Assembly (NCBI GenBank): GCA_937996595.1
Contig: CALKVC010000239.1
Coordinates: 30,612-94,611 of the forward strand
Direction: 5' to 3'
Length of the DNA: 64,000 nt
Source of the DNA: an uncultured Chitinophagaceae bacterium
GTDB taxonomy: Bacteria > Bacteroidota > Bacteroidia > Chitinophagales > Chitinophagaceae
In this document: positions 35,500 to 44,169 of the stretch, piece by piece
How the letters are laid out: each line of letters opens with the position of its first letter
How positions within the stretch are numbered: the stretch's first letter is position 1
The notes under the pieces: generated by a model
The model's input: only the letters and a program-made list of their open reading frames with translations
The model's database searches: none
What the model was told of the DNA's origin: nothing
Program-made: the position numbers and the translations under genes

Positions 35500-35892
35500 A
35501 TGAAGAAGAAAATCCTGTTTGTTTGCATCGAAAACAGTAACCGCAGCCAGATGAGCCAGGCATTTGCCAACATGCATGGCGGGCCTAACCTGATGGCTTA
35601 CAGTGCTGGCAGCAAGCCCAGTGGAATGGTTAACCCGAAGGCAATCGCTGCCATGAAGGAACTGGATTACGACCTGTCTGTACATGATAGTAAAAGCCTT
35701 GATGATGTGAAACAATATGCGCCTTTCGATGCTGTTGTAACCATGGGTTGCGGGGATGCCTGCCCCTGGATGCCTGCAAAAAGATTTATCGACTGGCAAA
35801 TTCCCGATCCCAAACAAATGGAACCGGAAGCATTCAATAAAGTGAGGGACCTTATTGAAAAAAAAGTGAAGGAACTTATTGCATTAATATGA
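35500..35892 (+). CDS. arsC: Arsenate reductase, low-molecular-weight phosphatase type
   Basis: This 130-residue enzyme opens with MKKKILFVCIENSNRSQM, a CX5R phosphatase loop with nucleophile Cys9 and Arg15. The second and third redox Cys are probably Cys84 and Cys88 (MGCGDACPW). It reduces arsenate to arsenite by a thiol relay. The Cys usually found five residues after the nucleophile in the thioredoxin-linked type is Asn here. The 159-base gap to arsM holds nothing clear. The frame extends upstream, but 35500 is the best start. Confidence 0.9.
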   Translation: MKKKILFVCIENSNRSQMSQAFANMHGGPNLMAYSAGSKPSGMVNPKAIAAMKELDYDLSVHDSKSLDDVKQYAPFDAVVTMGCGDACPWMPAKRFIDWQIPDPKQMEPEAFNKVRDLIEKKVKELIALI

Positions 35893-35893
35893 A

Positions 35894-35919
35894 AAAGCCG
35901 GCTATAGAAAGCCGGCTTT
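35894..35919. terminator. Bidirectional terminator between arsC and the Bax-inhibitor gene
   Basis: AAAGCCGGC (35894-35902) pairs with GCCGGCTTT (35911-35919), so the stem works on both strands for the two convergent genes. Confidence 0.85.
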
Positions 35920-35924
35920 GATAA

Positions 35925-36692
35925 TTATTTCCTGCCGCTGATTTTACTTAATAACCTTAATATTTCCAGGTAAAGCCAGATGATGGTAACCAGCAAACCG
36001 AATGCGCCATACCATTCCATATATTTTGGGGCCCCCATTTCTGATCCTTTTTCAATCATATCAAAATCCAGAATCAGGTTAAGGGCTGCAATGGCTACTA
36101 CAAATAGTGAAAATAAAATTCCCATCGGACTTCCTTCATGCAGGAACGGCATATTATCGTAACCAAACATGCGCAATACCCAAACAATTACATAAAAAAG
36201 AGCGATACCGATGGTGGCTGAGATTACAATAGATTTGAACTTCTCAGTTGCCTTAATGATGCGGAAACTGTATAACAGGTACATGGCAATGGCCACACCA
36301 AACGTAAGGCCAACTGCATTGATAACGATATTGGGGGCTTTTTCAGCAAATGCAGAATTATACATAGCAGAAATGGCACCTATGAACAATCCTTCCAGCA
36401 GTGCGTAAGCCGGAGCCAGGTATGGGCTCCATTCTTTCTTAAATACCAGCACGATGGCCAGTATAAGTCCACCGATGGCTCCCGTCCAAATGAGGGGAGC
36501 AACATTTCCTCCTTCTGCAAATTCTTTCCAGGAATAAAAGGATGTTCCCAATACCATCAGGAACAGGAAGCCAAATTTGTTCAGGGTGCCTTTTACCGTC
36601 ATGGCATTCTCCTGTGTTATAACGTCAGCCAGCACGGTATCCCTGAATTTGTTTTCTGAAAGGGTTGGGTTCCCGGATTTGAATAATGACAT
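35925..36692 (-). CDS. Bax inhibitor-1 / YccA family membrane protein
   Basis: This 255-residue protein has seven membrane helices. The family pattern is AMTVKGTLNKFGFLFLMVLG near the start, then YALLEGLFIGAISAMYN and the C-terminal DFDMIEKGSEMGAPKYMEWYGAFGLLVTIIWLYLEILRLL with the acidic residues that tune calcium leak in BsYetJ. Its role in bacteria is unclear; calcium or proton leak is suggested. It is monocistronic. Confidence 0.92.
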   Translation of the reverse strand: MSLFKSGNPTLSENKFRDTVLADVITQENAMTVKGTLNKFGFLFLMVLGTSFYSWKEFAEGGNVAPLIWTGAIGGLILAIVLVFKKEWSPYLAPAYALLEGLFIGAISAMYNSAFAEKAPNIVINAVGLTFGVAIAMYLLYSFRIIKATEKFKSIVISATIGIALFYVIVWVLRMFGYDNMPFLHEGSPMGILFSLFVVAIAALNLILDFDMIEKGSEMGAPKYMEWYGAFGLLVTIIWLYLEILRLLSKISGRK

Positions 36693-36850
36693 ATAATTAA
36701 ATTTAGGAATTAAAATTATGAAATAAATGCTTCATTTACGGTTAAAATTCTGTTTATAAATCACCGGCATATCAAGCAGCAACCATTTGAATAAGTTTCA
36801 ACAAGCCTATCCGGTCTTCCTTTTGGTACAATATCTTTCAGCCAGAGTCT

Positions 36851-36858
36851 TATCTTTG
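36851..36858 (+). promoter_or_regulatory. -7 promoter box of pheS
   Basis: TATCTTTG fits TAnnTTTG and ends only four bases before the pheS ATG (36863). Transcription would then start at or next to the A of ATG. Confidence 0.6.
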
Positions 36859-36862
36859 CTGC

Positions 36863-37900
36863 ATGGAAAAACTGTTGGCCAAAATAGCCGCGTATAAGAC
36901 CGAGATCAATGAAACCATTGTAAGCAACAGGGAACAACTGGAATCATTCCGCATCAAATTCCTGGGATCTAAAGGCCTGGTTAAAACAATCATGGCTGAG
37001 ATGAAAGAAGTAGCTGCTGAAAAGAAGAAAGAGGCAGGCCAGTTGCTGAATGAGTTTAAATTGTTCACGGAGAATTATTTTGAGAACTTACAGCAATCAA
37101 TAGGTAATGGTACCGGTATCAGTGCTAAAGAATCCGGCCTGGATGTTTCTTTGCCTGGTACAGGCCAGGCACCCGGCGGGCGCCACCCGGTAAGCATTGT
37201 GCAGAACAAGATCGTTTCCATATTTCACCGCTTAGGGTTTGCAGTTGCCGAAGGGCCCGAAATTGAAGACGACTGGCATAATTTCACGGCACTGAACCTT
37301 CCGGAAAATCATCCGGCGCGGGATATGCAGGATACGTTTTATATCAGCCAGGATCCGGCCTGGTTGCTTCGCACCCATTCAAGCAGTGTACAGATCAGGG
37401 AGATGGAAAAGGGCGAATTGCCGCTCAGGATCATTTGTCCGGGCAGGGTATACCGGAATGAAACCATCAGCGCCCGGGCCCATTGCTTTTTCAACCAGGT
37501 GGAGGGATTATATATTGCGGAAAACGTTTCATTTGCCGACCTGAAACAGACCCTGTACTTTTTTGTACAGGAAATGTTCGGTGATAAGGTTAAAATAAGG
37601 TTCCGGCCTTCTTATTTCCCGTTTACCGAACCAAGTGCTGAAATGGATATCAGTTGCCTGATCTGCGATGGAGCAGGTTGTAGTGTGTGCAAGCGGACAG
37701 GATGGGTTGAAATACTGGGTTGCGGCATGGTACACCCCGCCGTATTGGATAATTGCGGAATAGACAGCCGTAAATACACCGGCTTTGCATTCGGTATGGG
37801 CATTGAGCGCATCACCATGCTAAAATACCAGGTGAAGGACCTGCGGTTATTCAGTGAGAACGACCTCCGTTTCCTGTCGCAGTTCACGGCTGCCACCTGA
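36863..37900 (+). CDS. pheS: Phenylalanine-tRNA ligase, alpha subunit
   Basis: This 345-residue catalytic subunit charges tRNA-Phe. An N-terminal coiled coil (1-90) precedes the class II core: motif 1 near HPVSIVQNKIVSIFHRLGFAVAEGPEIEDD, motif 2 around RTHSSSVQIREME and RVYRNETISARAHCFFNQVEG, and motif 3 GFAFGMGIERITMLKY. A zinc-like knuckle CLICDGAGCSVC is at about residues 270-281. It needs pheT, which is not in this window next to it. The start follows the promoter directly. Confidence 0.96.
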   Translation: MEKLLAKIAAYKTEINETIVSNREQLESFRIKFLGSKGLVKTIMAEMKEVAAEKKKEAGQLLNEFKLFTENYFENLQQSIGNGTGISAKESGLDVSLPGTGQAPGGRHPVSIVQNKIVSIFHRLGFAVAEGPEIEDDWHNFTALNLPENHPARDMQDTFYISQDPAWLLRTHSSSVQIREMEKGELPLRIICPGRVYRNETISARAHCFFNQVEGLYIAENVSFADLKQTLYFFVQEMFGDKVKIRFRPSYFPFTEPSAEMDISCLICDGAGCSVCKRTGWVEILGCGMVHPAVLDNCGIDSRKYTGFAFGMGIERITMLKYQVKDLRLFSENDLRFLSQFTAAT

Positions 37901-38007
37901 CCGGGCTAAAAGAAGTGGATTCCGGTATATTGTACTATCGTAAACGGATAGACGAATTTATAACCATAAAAAATAACTGGCCGGGTTAACCGGCAGGCTT
38001 CATCATC

Positions 38008-38862
38008 ATGATACAGGACATTTGCGTGGCGGGCGCCGGAACCATGGGCAGCGGTATTGCCCTGGCGGCTGCCCTTGGCGGTTTTGATGTGATCGTATAT
38101 GATACCAATGAACAGGTAATTGAAAGGGCAACAGCGGCAGTAAAGAAAAACCTTGGGTTCCTGTTAGAGAAAAACAAGATATCGGAAACGGAGCATGCCA
38201 ACCTGCTTAATAGCATCCGGTTCACCACATCAATAGACCAATGCCGGGCAGGGCTGGTAATTGAAGCTATCGTAGAAATTGCATCTGTTAAAGCAGCGTT
38301 GTTTAACCAGCTGGCAGCCATCAATGCGGAAGATACCATACTGGCCAGCAATACTTCATCGCTATCTATAACTGCCATACAATTGCAGGTAACCAATCCG
38401 TGCAGGGTGGCCGGCATGCATTTTTTTAATCCAGCCCATATCATGAAACTGGTTGAAGTGGTTTCGGGGGAACAGACCAGTAACCAAACAACGGATGCCC
38501 TGGTGCAGGTTTGTAAAAGAATGAATAAGACAGCCGTATTATGTAAAGATTCACCCGGATTTATTGTAAACAGGGTGGCCAGGCATTATTACCTGGAAGC
38601 CATGAAGCTGGTGGAAGAAGGTATTGCCGGTTTTGAAAATGTGGATGCCATTATGGAAGCAACCGGGTTTAAGATGGGGCCTTTCCGGCTCATGGATCTG
38701 ATAGGTATGGACATTAACCTGGCAGTATCTCAGTCATTATATGACGCTTTTGCACAGGAACTTCGTTTTAAACCCTCAGCCCTGCAACAGGGAAAAGTTG
38801 CCGCAGGAGAACTTGGAAAGAAAACCGGGAAAGGGTTTTATACGTATAACACCGGAGGATAA
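38008..38862 (+). CDS. 3-hydroxyacyl-CoA (3-hydroxybutyryl-CoA) dehydrogenase
   Basis: This 284-residue enzyme oxidises 3-hydroxyacyl-CoA with NAD. It has an N-terminal Rossmann fold (ICVAGAGTMGSGIALAAALGG) and the HCDH signature GMHFFNPAHIMKLVEVVSG with the catalytic His. The C-terminal domain has KDSPGFIVNRVARHYYLEAMKLVEEG and ends GKKTGKGFYTYN. It could serve fatty acid breakdown or butanoate metabolism. It is followed 28 bases later by the SDR gene. Confidence 0.93.
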   Translation: MIQDICVAGAGTMGSGIALAAALGGFDVIVYDTNEQVIERATAAVKKNLGFLLEKNKISETEHANLLNSIRFTTSIDQCRAGLVIEAIVEIASVKAALFNQLAAINAEDTILASNTSSLSITAIQLQVTNPCRVAGMHFFNPAHIMKLVEVVSGEQTSNQTTDALVQVCKRMNKTAVLCKDSPGFIVNRVARHYYLEAMKLVEEGIAGFENVDAIMEATGFKMGPFRLMDLIGMDINLAVSQSLYDAFAQELRFKPSALQQGKVAAGELGKKTGKGFYTYNTGG

Positions 38863-38890
38863 ACGAATACCGGTAAATAAAATTCAACAA

Positions 38891-39895
38891 ATGCCAGAAG
38901 CATCAACGGTTGGGGGTAAGGTGTTGGTAACAGGAAGTGCAGGACTGCTTGGCCGTGAACTGGTAAGCCAGTTATTGAAACAAAACAGGAAAGTGGTTGC
39001 TCTATATAACAGCAATCCGCCTGAAGGGTTTTCATCGGAAAACCTGCAAACAGTTAAATGCAATATCCTGGACGTTTTGGGTTTGGAGGAACTGATGGAC
39101 GGTGTGGAAGAAATATATCATTGTGCCGGGTTGGTTTCATTTACCGGTAAGGATACCGGTGAATTATATAAAGTTAACGTGGAAGGAACGGCCAATGTAG
39201 TGAATATGGCAATTGATGCCGGAGTGAAAAAGCTGGTGCATGTTAGTTCGGTTGCGTCATTAGGACGGATAAGGCCAGGGCAGTTAATTGATGAAAGCAT
39301 GCAGTGGACGGAAGAAACAAGCAACAGCAGGTATGGCCAGTCGAAATACCTTGGCGAACTGGAAGTATGGCGTGGGGTGGCAGAAGGACTGAATGCGGTG
39401 ATCGTTAATCCTTCCATCATACTGGGTGCCGGAGATTACAGTAACGGGTCAACGAAAATATTCAAATCAGTATTTGACGGTTTTCCCTGGTATTCGGAAG
39501 GTGTAACAGGGTTTGTGGATGTGCGTGATGTGGCAAAAGCTATGATCATGCTGATGGAATCGGAAATCTGTTCGGAGCGGTTCATCCTAAGTGCAGAGAA
39601 CAGGACATACCGTGATGTGTTCAACATCATTGCGGATTCGTTTGGGAAAAAAAGGCCGGTTAAGAAAGTAACGCCGTTTATCGCATCCTTGGTTTGGCGG
39701 TTGGAAAAAATTAAAAGCGGCTTTACCGGGAAAAAACCGCTTGTAACCCGCGAAACGGCAGCTACCGCCATGGCCATGTCGGAATATGATAACCGTAAAC
39801 TGAAAAAATTCCTGCCATCATTTACGTACAGGCCCATGGAAGAAACGATTGCTTCCACCTGCGCTGTTTTGCAACAAAAGCTTAACAATCGTTAA
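38891..39895 (+). CDS. NAD-dependent epimerase/dehydratase (extended SDR)
   Basis: This 334-residue Rossmann protein has GSAGLLGRELVSQLL (the glycine-rich dinucleotide loop in a slightly changed form), then VYKVNVEGTANVVNMA-like and HVSSVASLG, and the catalytic motif YGQSKYLGE (YxxxK). It is related to dihydroflavonol-4-reductase-like SDRs that act on sugars or other carbonyls. The frame is open 150 bases further upstream and overlaps the previous gene, but the ATG at 38891 after its stop is more likely. Substrate unknown. Confidence 0.88.
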   Translation: MPEASTVGGKVLVTGSAGLLGRELVSQLLKQNRKVVALYNSNPPEGFSSENLQTVKCNILDVLGLEELMDGVEEIYHCAGLVSFTGKDTGELYKVNVEGTANVVNMAIDAGVKKLVHVSSVASLGRIRPGQLIDESMQWTEETSNSRYGQSKYLGELEVWRGVAEGLNAVIVNPSIILGAGDYSNGSTKIFKSVFDGFPWYSEGVTGFVDVRDVAKAMIMLMESEICSERFILSAENRTYRDVFNIIADSFGKKRPVKKVTPFIASLVWRLEKIKSGFTGKKPLVTRETAATAMAMSEYDNRKLKKFLPSFTYRPMEETIASTCAVLQQKLNNR

Positions 39896-39933
39896 TGTAT
39901 TTTCGCTTCCGTTACTAAAACGTTCAGTAAACT

Positions 39934-41034
39934 ATGCGTTATCTATTCCTTATGCTGGCAACCTTTTTTGCATCAGCAACATGCTTTTCACAAACGGTTA
40001 ATTTTTATATCAGCGGAACAGTTGTTAGCAGGGAAACCAATCTGCCAATGGCAGGCGCATCCGTATTTGCACAGAATACCACTTTTGGTACGGTTACCAA
40101 TGCGGAGGGAAGGTTCAGCCTGCAATTGCCCGCAGGCGGATATGAAATTGCGGTTACGTATACCGGTTATGCAACCGAAACCAAAAGGATAACATCTTCT
40201 GAAGGCGAAACCCGTAACCTGGCATTTGAACTGAAACAAAAGGAAAAGGAGATGGAGGCCGTATCAGTAGTGGCTACCACGGAAGTGAAAAACGGGTATG
40301 AAAAGTATGGCAGTTTTTTTCTGGATCACTTTATCGGGCGTACCGCCAACAGTGCATCCTGCAGCATCAGGAACCCGGAAGTGCTTAAGTTTTATTTTTC
40401 TAAAAAAAGAAACAGGCTTAAAGTAACGGCAACAGAACCACTGCTGATAGAGAACAGGGCACTTGGTTATCATATCAAATACAGCCTCGATTCGTTTACA
40501 CACGCATATGAAACACAGGTGAGCCTGTATACTGGATACCCGCTATTTGAAGAGATGCTTGCCAGCGACAGCATTCAACAGCAACTATGGGTAACGGAAA
40601 GGCATAAGGCATATAAGGGTTCGTTGTTGCACTTCATGAGAAGCATTTACCATAAGGTGTTGAAAGAAGAAGGGTTTGAGGTGCAGTTCCTCATTTCATA
40701 TAACAGCAAGGACACCGCTTTCATACCAAAGAACATTTACACGGCGTTGAATTACCAGAAAGACGACAGCACGCAAACAGTTGAATTCAGGCCAAACCAG
40801 CAAATGATCGGTGTGTTGTATACAAAAGAAAAACCGGCAGCGGGATTCCTTGCTGAGAATAAACAGGCACCCGGGGAATTCCAGTTTTCCATTTTGAATT
40901 TCGCAGCCGGGCAGTCTGTAATCATTGAACAAAACGGTTATTATTTCGATCAAACAGATATCAGTATCAGTGAATACTGGACATGGGATAAAGTAGCCGA
41001 CCAGCTTCCGTATGATTATGTTCCCTTGAAATAA
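39934..41034 (+). CDS. Carboxypeptidase-regulatory-like domain protein
   Basis: This 366-residue secreted protein has a signal peptide (SATCFSQ), then a carboxypeptidase-regulatory-like beta-sandwich at about 25-110 (ISGTVVSRETNLPMAGASVFAQNTTFGTVTNAEGRFSLQLPAGGYEIAVTYTGY). The rest is not recognised. In Bacteroidota such a domain also opens TonB receptors, but no barrel follows here. The protein is probably periplasmic or on the outer membrane. Confidence 0.82.
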   Translation: MRYLFLMLATFFASATCFSQTVNFYISGTVVSRETNLPMAGASVFAQNTTFGTVTNAEGRFSLQLPAGGYEIAVTYTGYATETKRITSSEGETRNLAFELKQKEKEMEAVSVVATTEVKNGYEKYGSFFLDHFIGRTANSASCSIRNPEVLKFYFSKKRNRLKVTATEPLLIENRALGYHIKYSLDSFTHAYETQVSLYTGYPLFEEMLASDSIQQQLWVTERHKAYKGSLLHFMRSIYHKVLKEEGFEVQFLISYNSKDTAFIPKNIYTALNYQKDDSTQTVEFRPNQQMIGVLYTKEKPAAGFLAENKQAPGEFQFSILNFAAGQSVIIEQNGYYFDQTDISISEYWTWDKVADQLPYDYVPLK

Positions 41035-41208
41035 CGAAGAGAAAAATTTTCTGAAACATGTTATAAAAAAAGAGGCCTGCCCTAAAAAGAGCTGGCCGTT
41101 GCTAACCTATGAAAAACACCTGCCGCAAAAATATATTAAATTATTTCATATGCAATATTTATTTTCTGAAAAAAAGCATGTTCGTTACTAACATGTGTGC
41201 ATAAAAGA

Positions 41209-41234
41209 AAAATCCCTTCTGTTAAAGGGATTTT
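41209..41234. terminator. Bidirectional terminator
   Basis: AAAATCCCTT (41209-41218) pairs with AAGGGATTTT (41225-41234). It separates the converging genes at 39934 and 41264. Confidence 0.82.
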
Positions 41235-41263
41235 CAAAGTTTAAACTTTATTCGAGATTCCTG

Positions 41264-41686
41264 TTAATTGTTGTTTCTCCTGGGCGGCCGCTGGTTCATA
41301 TTGTTTTGCTGCCTTCTTTGCCTGATGTTTTCCACCAGTTTTTTCCTGAATTCCATGTCCTTCCTGTAAAAGGCATCGGTGCGGTTGTTACCCAGTATCC
41401 GTGTAAACCTGTCCTGGTATTTCTTTTTGATATTAAGAATCTGCTGTTGCCTGTCAAGTTCCGGCATACTCATATCAACCGTTCTCAGTTCTCCGTCAAA
41501 CTGTTTGTGCAGCGGCCAGAATTTCTGTGCTTCTTCTTCATTCAGGTTCAATTGCTGTGTAATATAGGCAATATATAAGGCCTGTATTTTTTGTTCCCTT
41601 TTTGACGGATCGGGATCGTCGTCCTGGGCAAAGGCAACCGAAAAGCTACCGGCAAGGAACAGGAGGGAAAGTATAAGATGTTTCAT
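41264..41686 (-). CDS. Periplasmic Spy/CpxP-like protein
   Basis: This 140-residue protein has a signal peptide (VAFAQ), and the mature part is a helical, highly charged chain (LYIAYITQQLNLNEEEAQKFWPLHKQF and FRKKLVENIRQRRQQ). This resembles Spy/CpxP chaperones in layout only; the LTxxQ motifs are not clear. It ends in an Asn/Arg/Pro-rich tail. It is the third gene of the sigma/anti-sigma operon, 10 bases after the anti-sigma-like gene. Confidence 0.68.
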   Translation of the reverse strand: MKHLILSLLFLAGSFSVAFAQDDDPDPSKREQKIQALYIAYITQQLNLNEEEAQKFWPLHKQFDGELRTVDMSMPELDRQQQILNIKKKYQDRFTRILGNNRTDAFYRKDMEFRKKLVENIRQRRQQNNMNQRPPRRNNN

Positions 41687-41696
41687 GTTGTGTAAA

Positions 41697-42527
41697 TTAA
41701 TTGTTGGCTGACTGGTCTTTGATATTCAGCTCATTTAATAAATTATCCAGTGTTTTATCGTTTGTAATGTAATCCATTTCGTCGGGCAGGTTTTTACTGT
41801 CTGTAGCTGATGCTACCAGTGCTGCATTCACGTCTTCACCGCTTTGTTTCAGATAAGCTACTATATCTTCCTCGCTCACATCTGACAAGGCTTCATCAAA
41901 ATTAAGGTTAACAGCTATCTCTTCACCCATTGATTTTTCAGCCTGACGCTTATCCAGTATTGACATTACGCTTAATCCAAGCATACCGGTTATTACAGCT
42001 GCCACTGCATAATTGAAGAAAGATGACCGTTTCTTCATTATATAGACAGGTGCAGGTGTTGCGATTTTTGACTGTATGGCAGCAGATAAAGTATTGAAAT
42101 AATCCGCCGGAACCCTGTACGGGTTTATTTTTTTCAATGAATCCGGCAACACGGACTGTTCACTTTGGCCAACCTCTTGTTTTATCCTGCCTGATATGGT
42201 ATCCGGTAAGCTCTCAAAATAGGAAGGAGGAACATGATAAACCTGCTTGTTTTTTACCGCTGCAAGTAAAGAAGATCCCTCAGTTTCTTCAGCCTCTGCC
42301 TGCCTGATCTTATCCATGATACTTCCGGCAAGCCCATCAAAATACCCTTCCGGAACCGTTTGCCCTGGAATGGCAGCGAAAAACTGGTTGCTTACTTGTG
42401 CAGCTATATTTCCGGGCAAGGTTTCAAAATAACCAGCCGGAACGGTATAAACGTTTGATTTAGATATAGTTGCAACTAAAGCACTCAATTCTTTCAATTC
42501 ACTTGATATGTTAGGGTCGTGAAGCAT
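41697..42527 (-). CDS. Membrane protein with VPxxYF repeats, probable anti-sigma factor
   Basis: This 276-residue protein has one membrane helix (about 173-193). On the N-terminal side four repeats read VPAGYFETL, VPEGYFDGL, VPPSYFESL and VPADYFNTL at 40- to 60-residue spacing. The C-terminal part is acidic and helical with DVSEEDIVAYLKQSGED. No zinc-binding anti-sigma motif is seen. Its place between the ECF sigma gene (31 bases away) and the CpxP-like gene suggests a sigma regulator, but this is inference. Confidence 0.6.
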   Translation of the reverse strand: MLHDPNISSELKELSALVATISKSNVYTVPAGYFETLPGNIAAQVSNQFFAAIPGQTVPEGYFDGLAGSIMDKIRQAEAEETEGSSLLAAVKNKQVYHVPPSYFESLPDTISGRIKQEVGQSEQSVLPDSLKKINPYRVPADYFNTLSAAIQSKIATPAPVYIMKKRSSFFNYAVAAVITGMLGLSVMSILDKRQAEKSMGEEIAVNLNFDEALSDVSEEDIVAYLKQSGEDVNAALVASATDSKNLPDEMDYITNDKTLDNLLNELNIKDQSANN

Positions 42528-42558
42528 CAGATTATAGACTACTTTATACGGGTTTGGT

Positions 42559-43110
42559 TTAAGTATTCAAGATATATTCTTCAATTTTTTTAACGGCATG
42601 GTGATAGCTGGCCTTAAGTGCTCCTTCACTGGTTTCCAGTACCCGGCTCATTTCTTCATATGGCATTTCTTCATAATACCGGAGATTAAATACAGCCCGT
42701 TGTTTTTCCGGTAGTTTTTCAATGGCCAGTTGTAATTTCCATTCCAGCTTGTTGGCATCAAAATGTTCATCGGCCTTAATTTTCCTGCTGATGGTACTTT
42801 CTTCATTATCCAGTGAAACAGCAGCCCTTTTTTTCTGTTGCTGAAGGAAAGTAAGGCTTTCGTTAGTGGCTATACGGTACAGCCAGGTATATAACTGGCT
42901 GTCTTCCCTGAAATTATCCAGGCTTTTCCATACTTTGATAAACATGTTCTGCAGGATATCGTTGGCATCTTCATGTTCAACAACCATCCGGCGGATATGC
43001 CAGTATAATTTCTCCTGGTATTTTTTGATGATACGGGTAAATGCCTGTTCACGGGTTGCATCAACCCTGAATTGAAAAAGCAGTTCTTTGTCATCCAGAT
43101 GTTCGGCCAT
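42559..43110 (-). CDS. ECF-type RNA polymerase sigma factor
   Basis: This 183-residue protein has sigma region 2 at about 20-90 (YWHIRRMVVEHEDANDILQNMFIKVWKSLDNFR) and sigma region 4 at about 125-178 (KLPEKQRAVFNLRYYEEMPYEEMSRVLETSEGALKASYHHAVKKIEEYI). This is the layout of a group 4 (ECF) sigma factor of the RpoE type. It heads an operon with an anti-sigma-like and a CpxP-like gene and so may sense envelope stress. Confidence 0.94.
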   Translation of the reverse strand: MAEHLDDKELLFQFRVDATREQAFTRIIKKYQEKLYWHIRRMVVEHEDANDILQNMFIKVWKSLDNFREDSQLYTWLYRIATNESLTFLQQQKKRAAVSLDNEESTISRKIKADEHFDANKLEWKLQLAIEKLPEKQRAVFNLRYYEEMPYEEMSRVLETSEGALKASYHHAVKKIEEYILNT

Positions 43111-43184
43111 AATTAAATTGAATGAACCAAAATTAAAAAAACCAATCGTAAGATTGGTTTTATTCTGAAAGGTTTAAGAAAGTT

Positions 43185-44159
43185 TTACTTTTTCCTGGAA
43201 ATGGCTTTTTCTGCGGCAGCCACTATATGTGCGGCATCCAGTCCGTATTTCACCAGCAGTTCAGCCGGTTTCCCGCTTTCCCCAAAAGTATCGTCCGTAC
43301 CTACATATTCAACCGGAACCGGGCAGTGCCGGGATGCAACCTGTGCTATACTATCACCCAAACCACCATAAATGTTGTGTTCTTCGGCAGTTACGGCACA
43401 ACCTGTTTTCCTTATTGAAGCCAGCACTGCCTCTGTATCCAGCGGCTTGATGGTATGTATGTTGATGAGTTCTGTACTGATGCCTTTTTCTTCCAGTATT
43501 TTACCGGCTTCTATGGCCGTCCAAACCATATGCCCGCACGCAAATATCGTTACTGCATTTCCATCCGTAATTTTCTGTGCCTTACCAATCACAAAATCTG
43601 ATTCACGGGTGAATATCGGCCAAACCGGCCTTCCGAAGCGTAAATAAACCGGTCCTTCGTAATTAGCAATGGCCTTGGTAGCGGCTTTTGTCTGGTTATA
43701 ATCGGCCGGCACAATAACGGTCATGCCCGGGAGCATTTTCATCATACCGATGTCTTCCAGTATCTGGTGCGTGGCGCCATCTTCTCCCAGGGTTAATCCG
43801 GCATGTGAGGCGCAAATCTTTACATTTTTTCCGCTGTAGGCAATACTTTGCCTGATCTGGTCGTACACCCTTCCGGTGCTGAAATTGGCAAAAGTGGTGG
43901 TAAATGGAATTTTCCCGCCGATGGTAAGCCCGGCTGCAATGCCCATCATATTGGCTTCTGCAATACCGCACTGGATAAACCTTTCGGGAAATTCTTTCAT
44001 AAAACCGTTCAGCTTCAGCGAACCGGCCAGGTCTGCCGTTAGCGCAACAATATTGTTATTTTCCCTGGCGGCTTCCAGTATGCCGTCACCAAAACCGCTG
44101 CGGGTATCTTTATTGCCGGTTACTTCAATTTCTGTAAACATGTTTTTCTGTGTACTCAT
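43185..44159 (-). CDS. Transketolase, C-terminal half (split transketolase)
   Basis: This 324-residue protein matches the pyrimidine-binding and C-terminal domains of transketolase: DLAGSLKLNGF, the IAEANMMGIAAGL segment with the catalytic Glu, HAGLTLGEDGATHQILEDIGMM and AEEHNIYGGLGDSIAQV. Many bacteria split transketolase into two genes, with the N-terminal TPP-binding part next to it. Here the neighbour is galE and the N-terminal half is not visible in the window, so it must lie elsewhere. The start ATG is 11 bases after the galE stop. Confidence 0.9.
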   Translation of the reverse strand: MSTQKNMFTEIEVTGNKDTRSGFGDGILEAARENNNIVALTADLAGSLKLNGFMKEFPERFIQCGIAEANMMGIAAGLTIGGKIPFTTTFANFSTGRVYDQIRQSIAYSGKNVKICASHAGLTLGEDGATHQILEDIGMMKMLPGMTVIVPADYNQTKAATKAIANYEGPVYLRFGRPVWPIFTRESDFVIGKAQKITDGNAVTIFACGHMVWTAIEAGKILEEKGISTELINIHTIKPLDTEAVLASIRKTGCAVTAEEHNIYGGLGDSIAQVASRHCPVPVEYVGTDDTFGESGKPAELLVKYGLDAAHIVAAAEKAISRKK

Positions 44160-44169
44160 AAATATTGAA

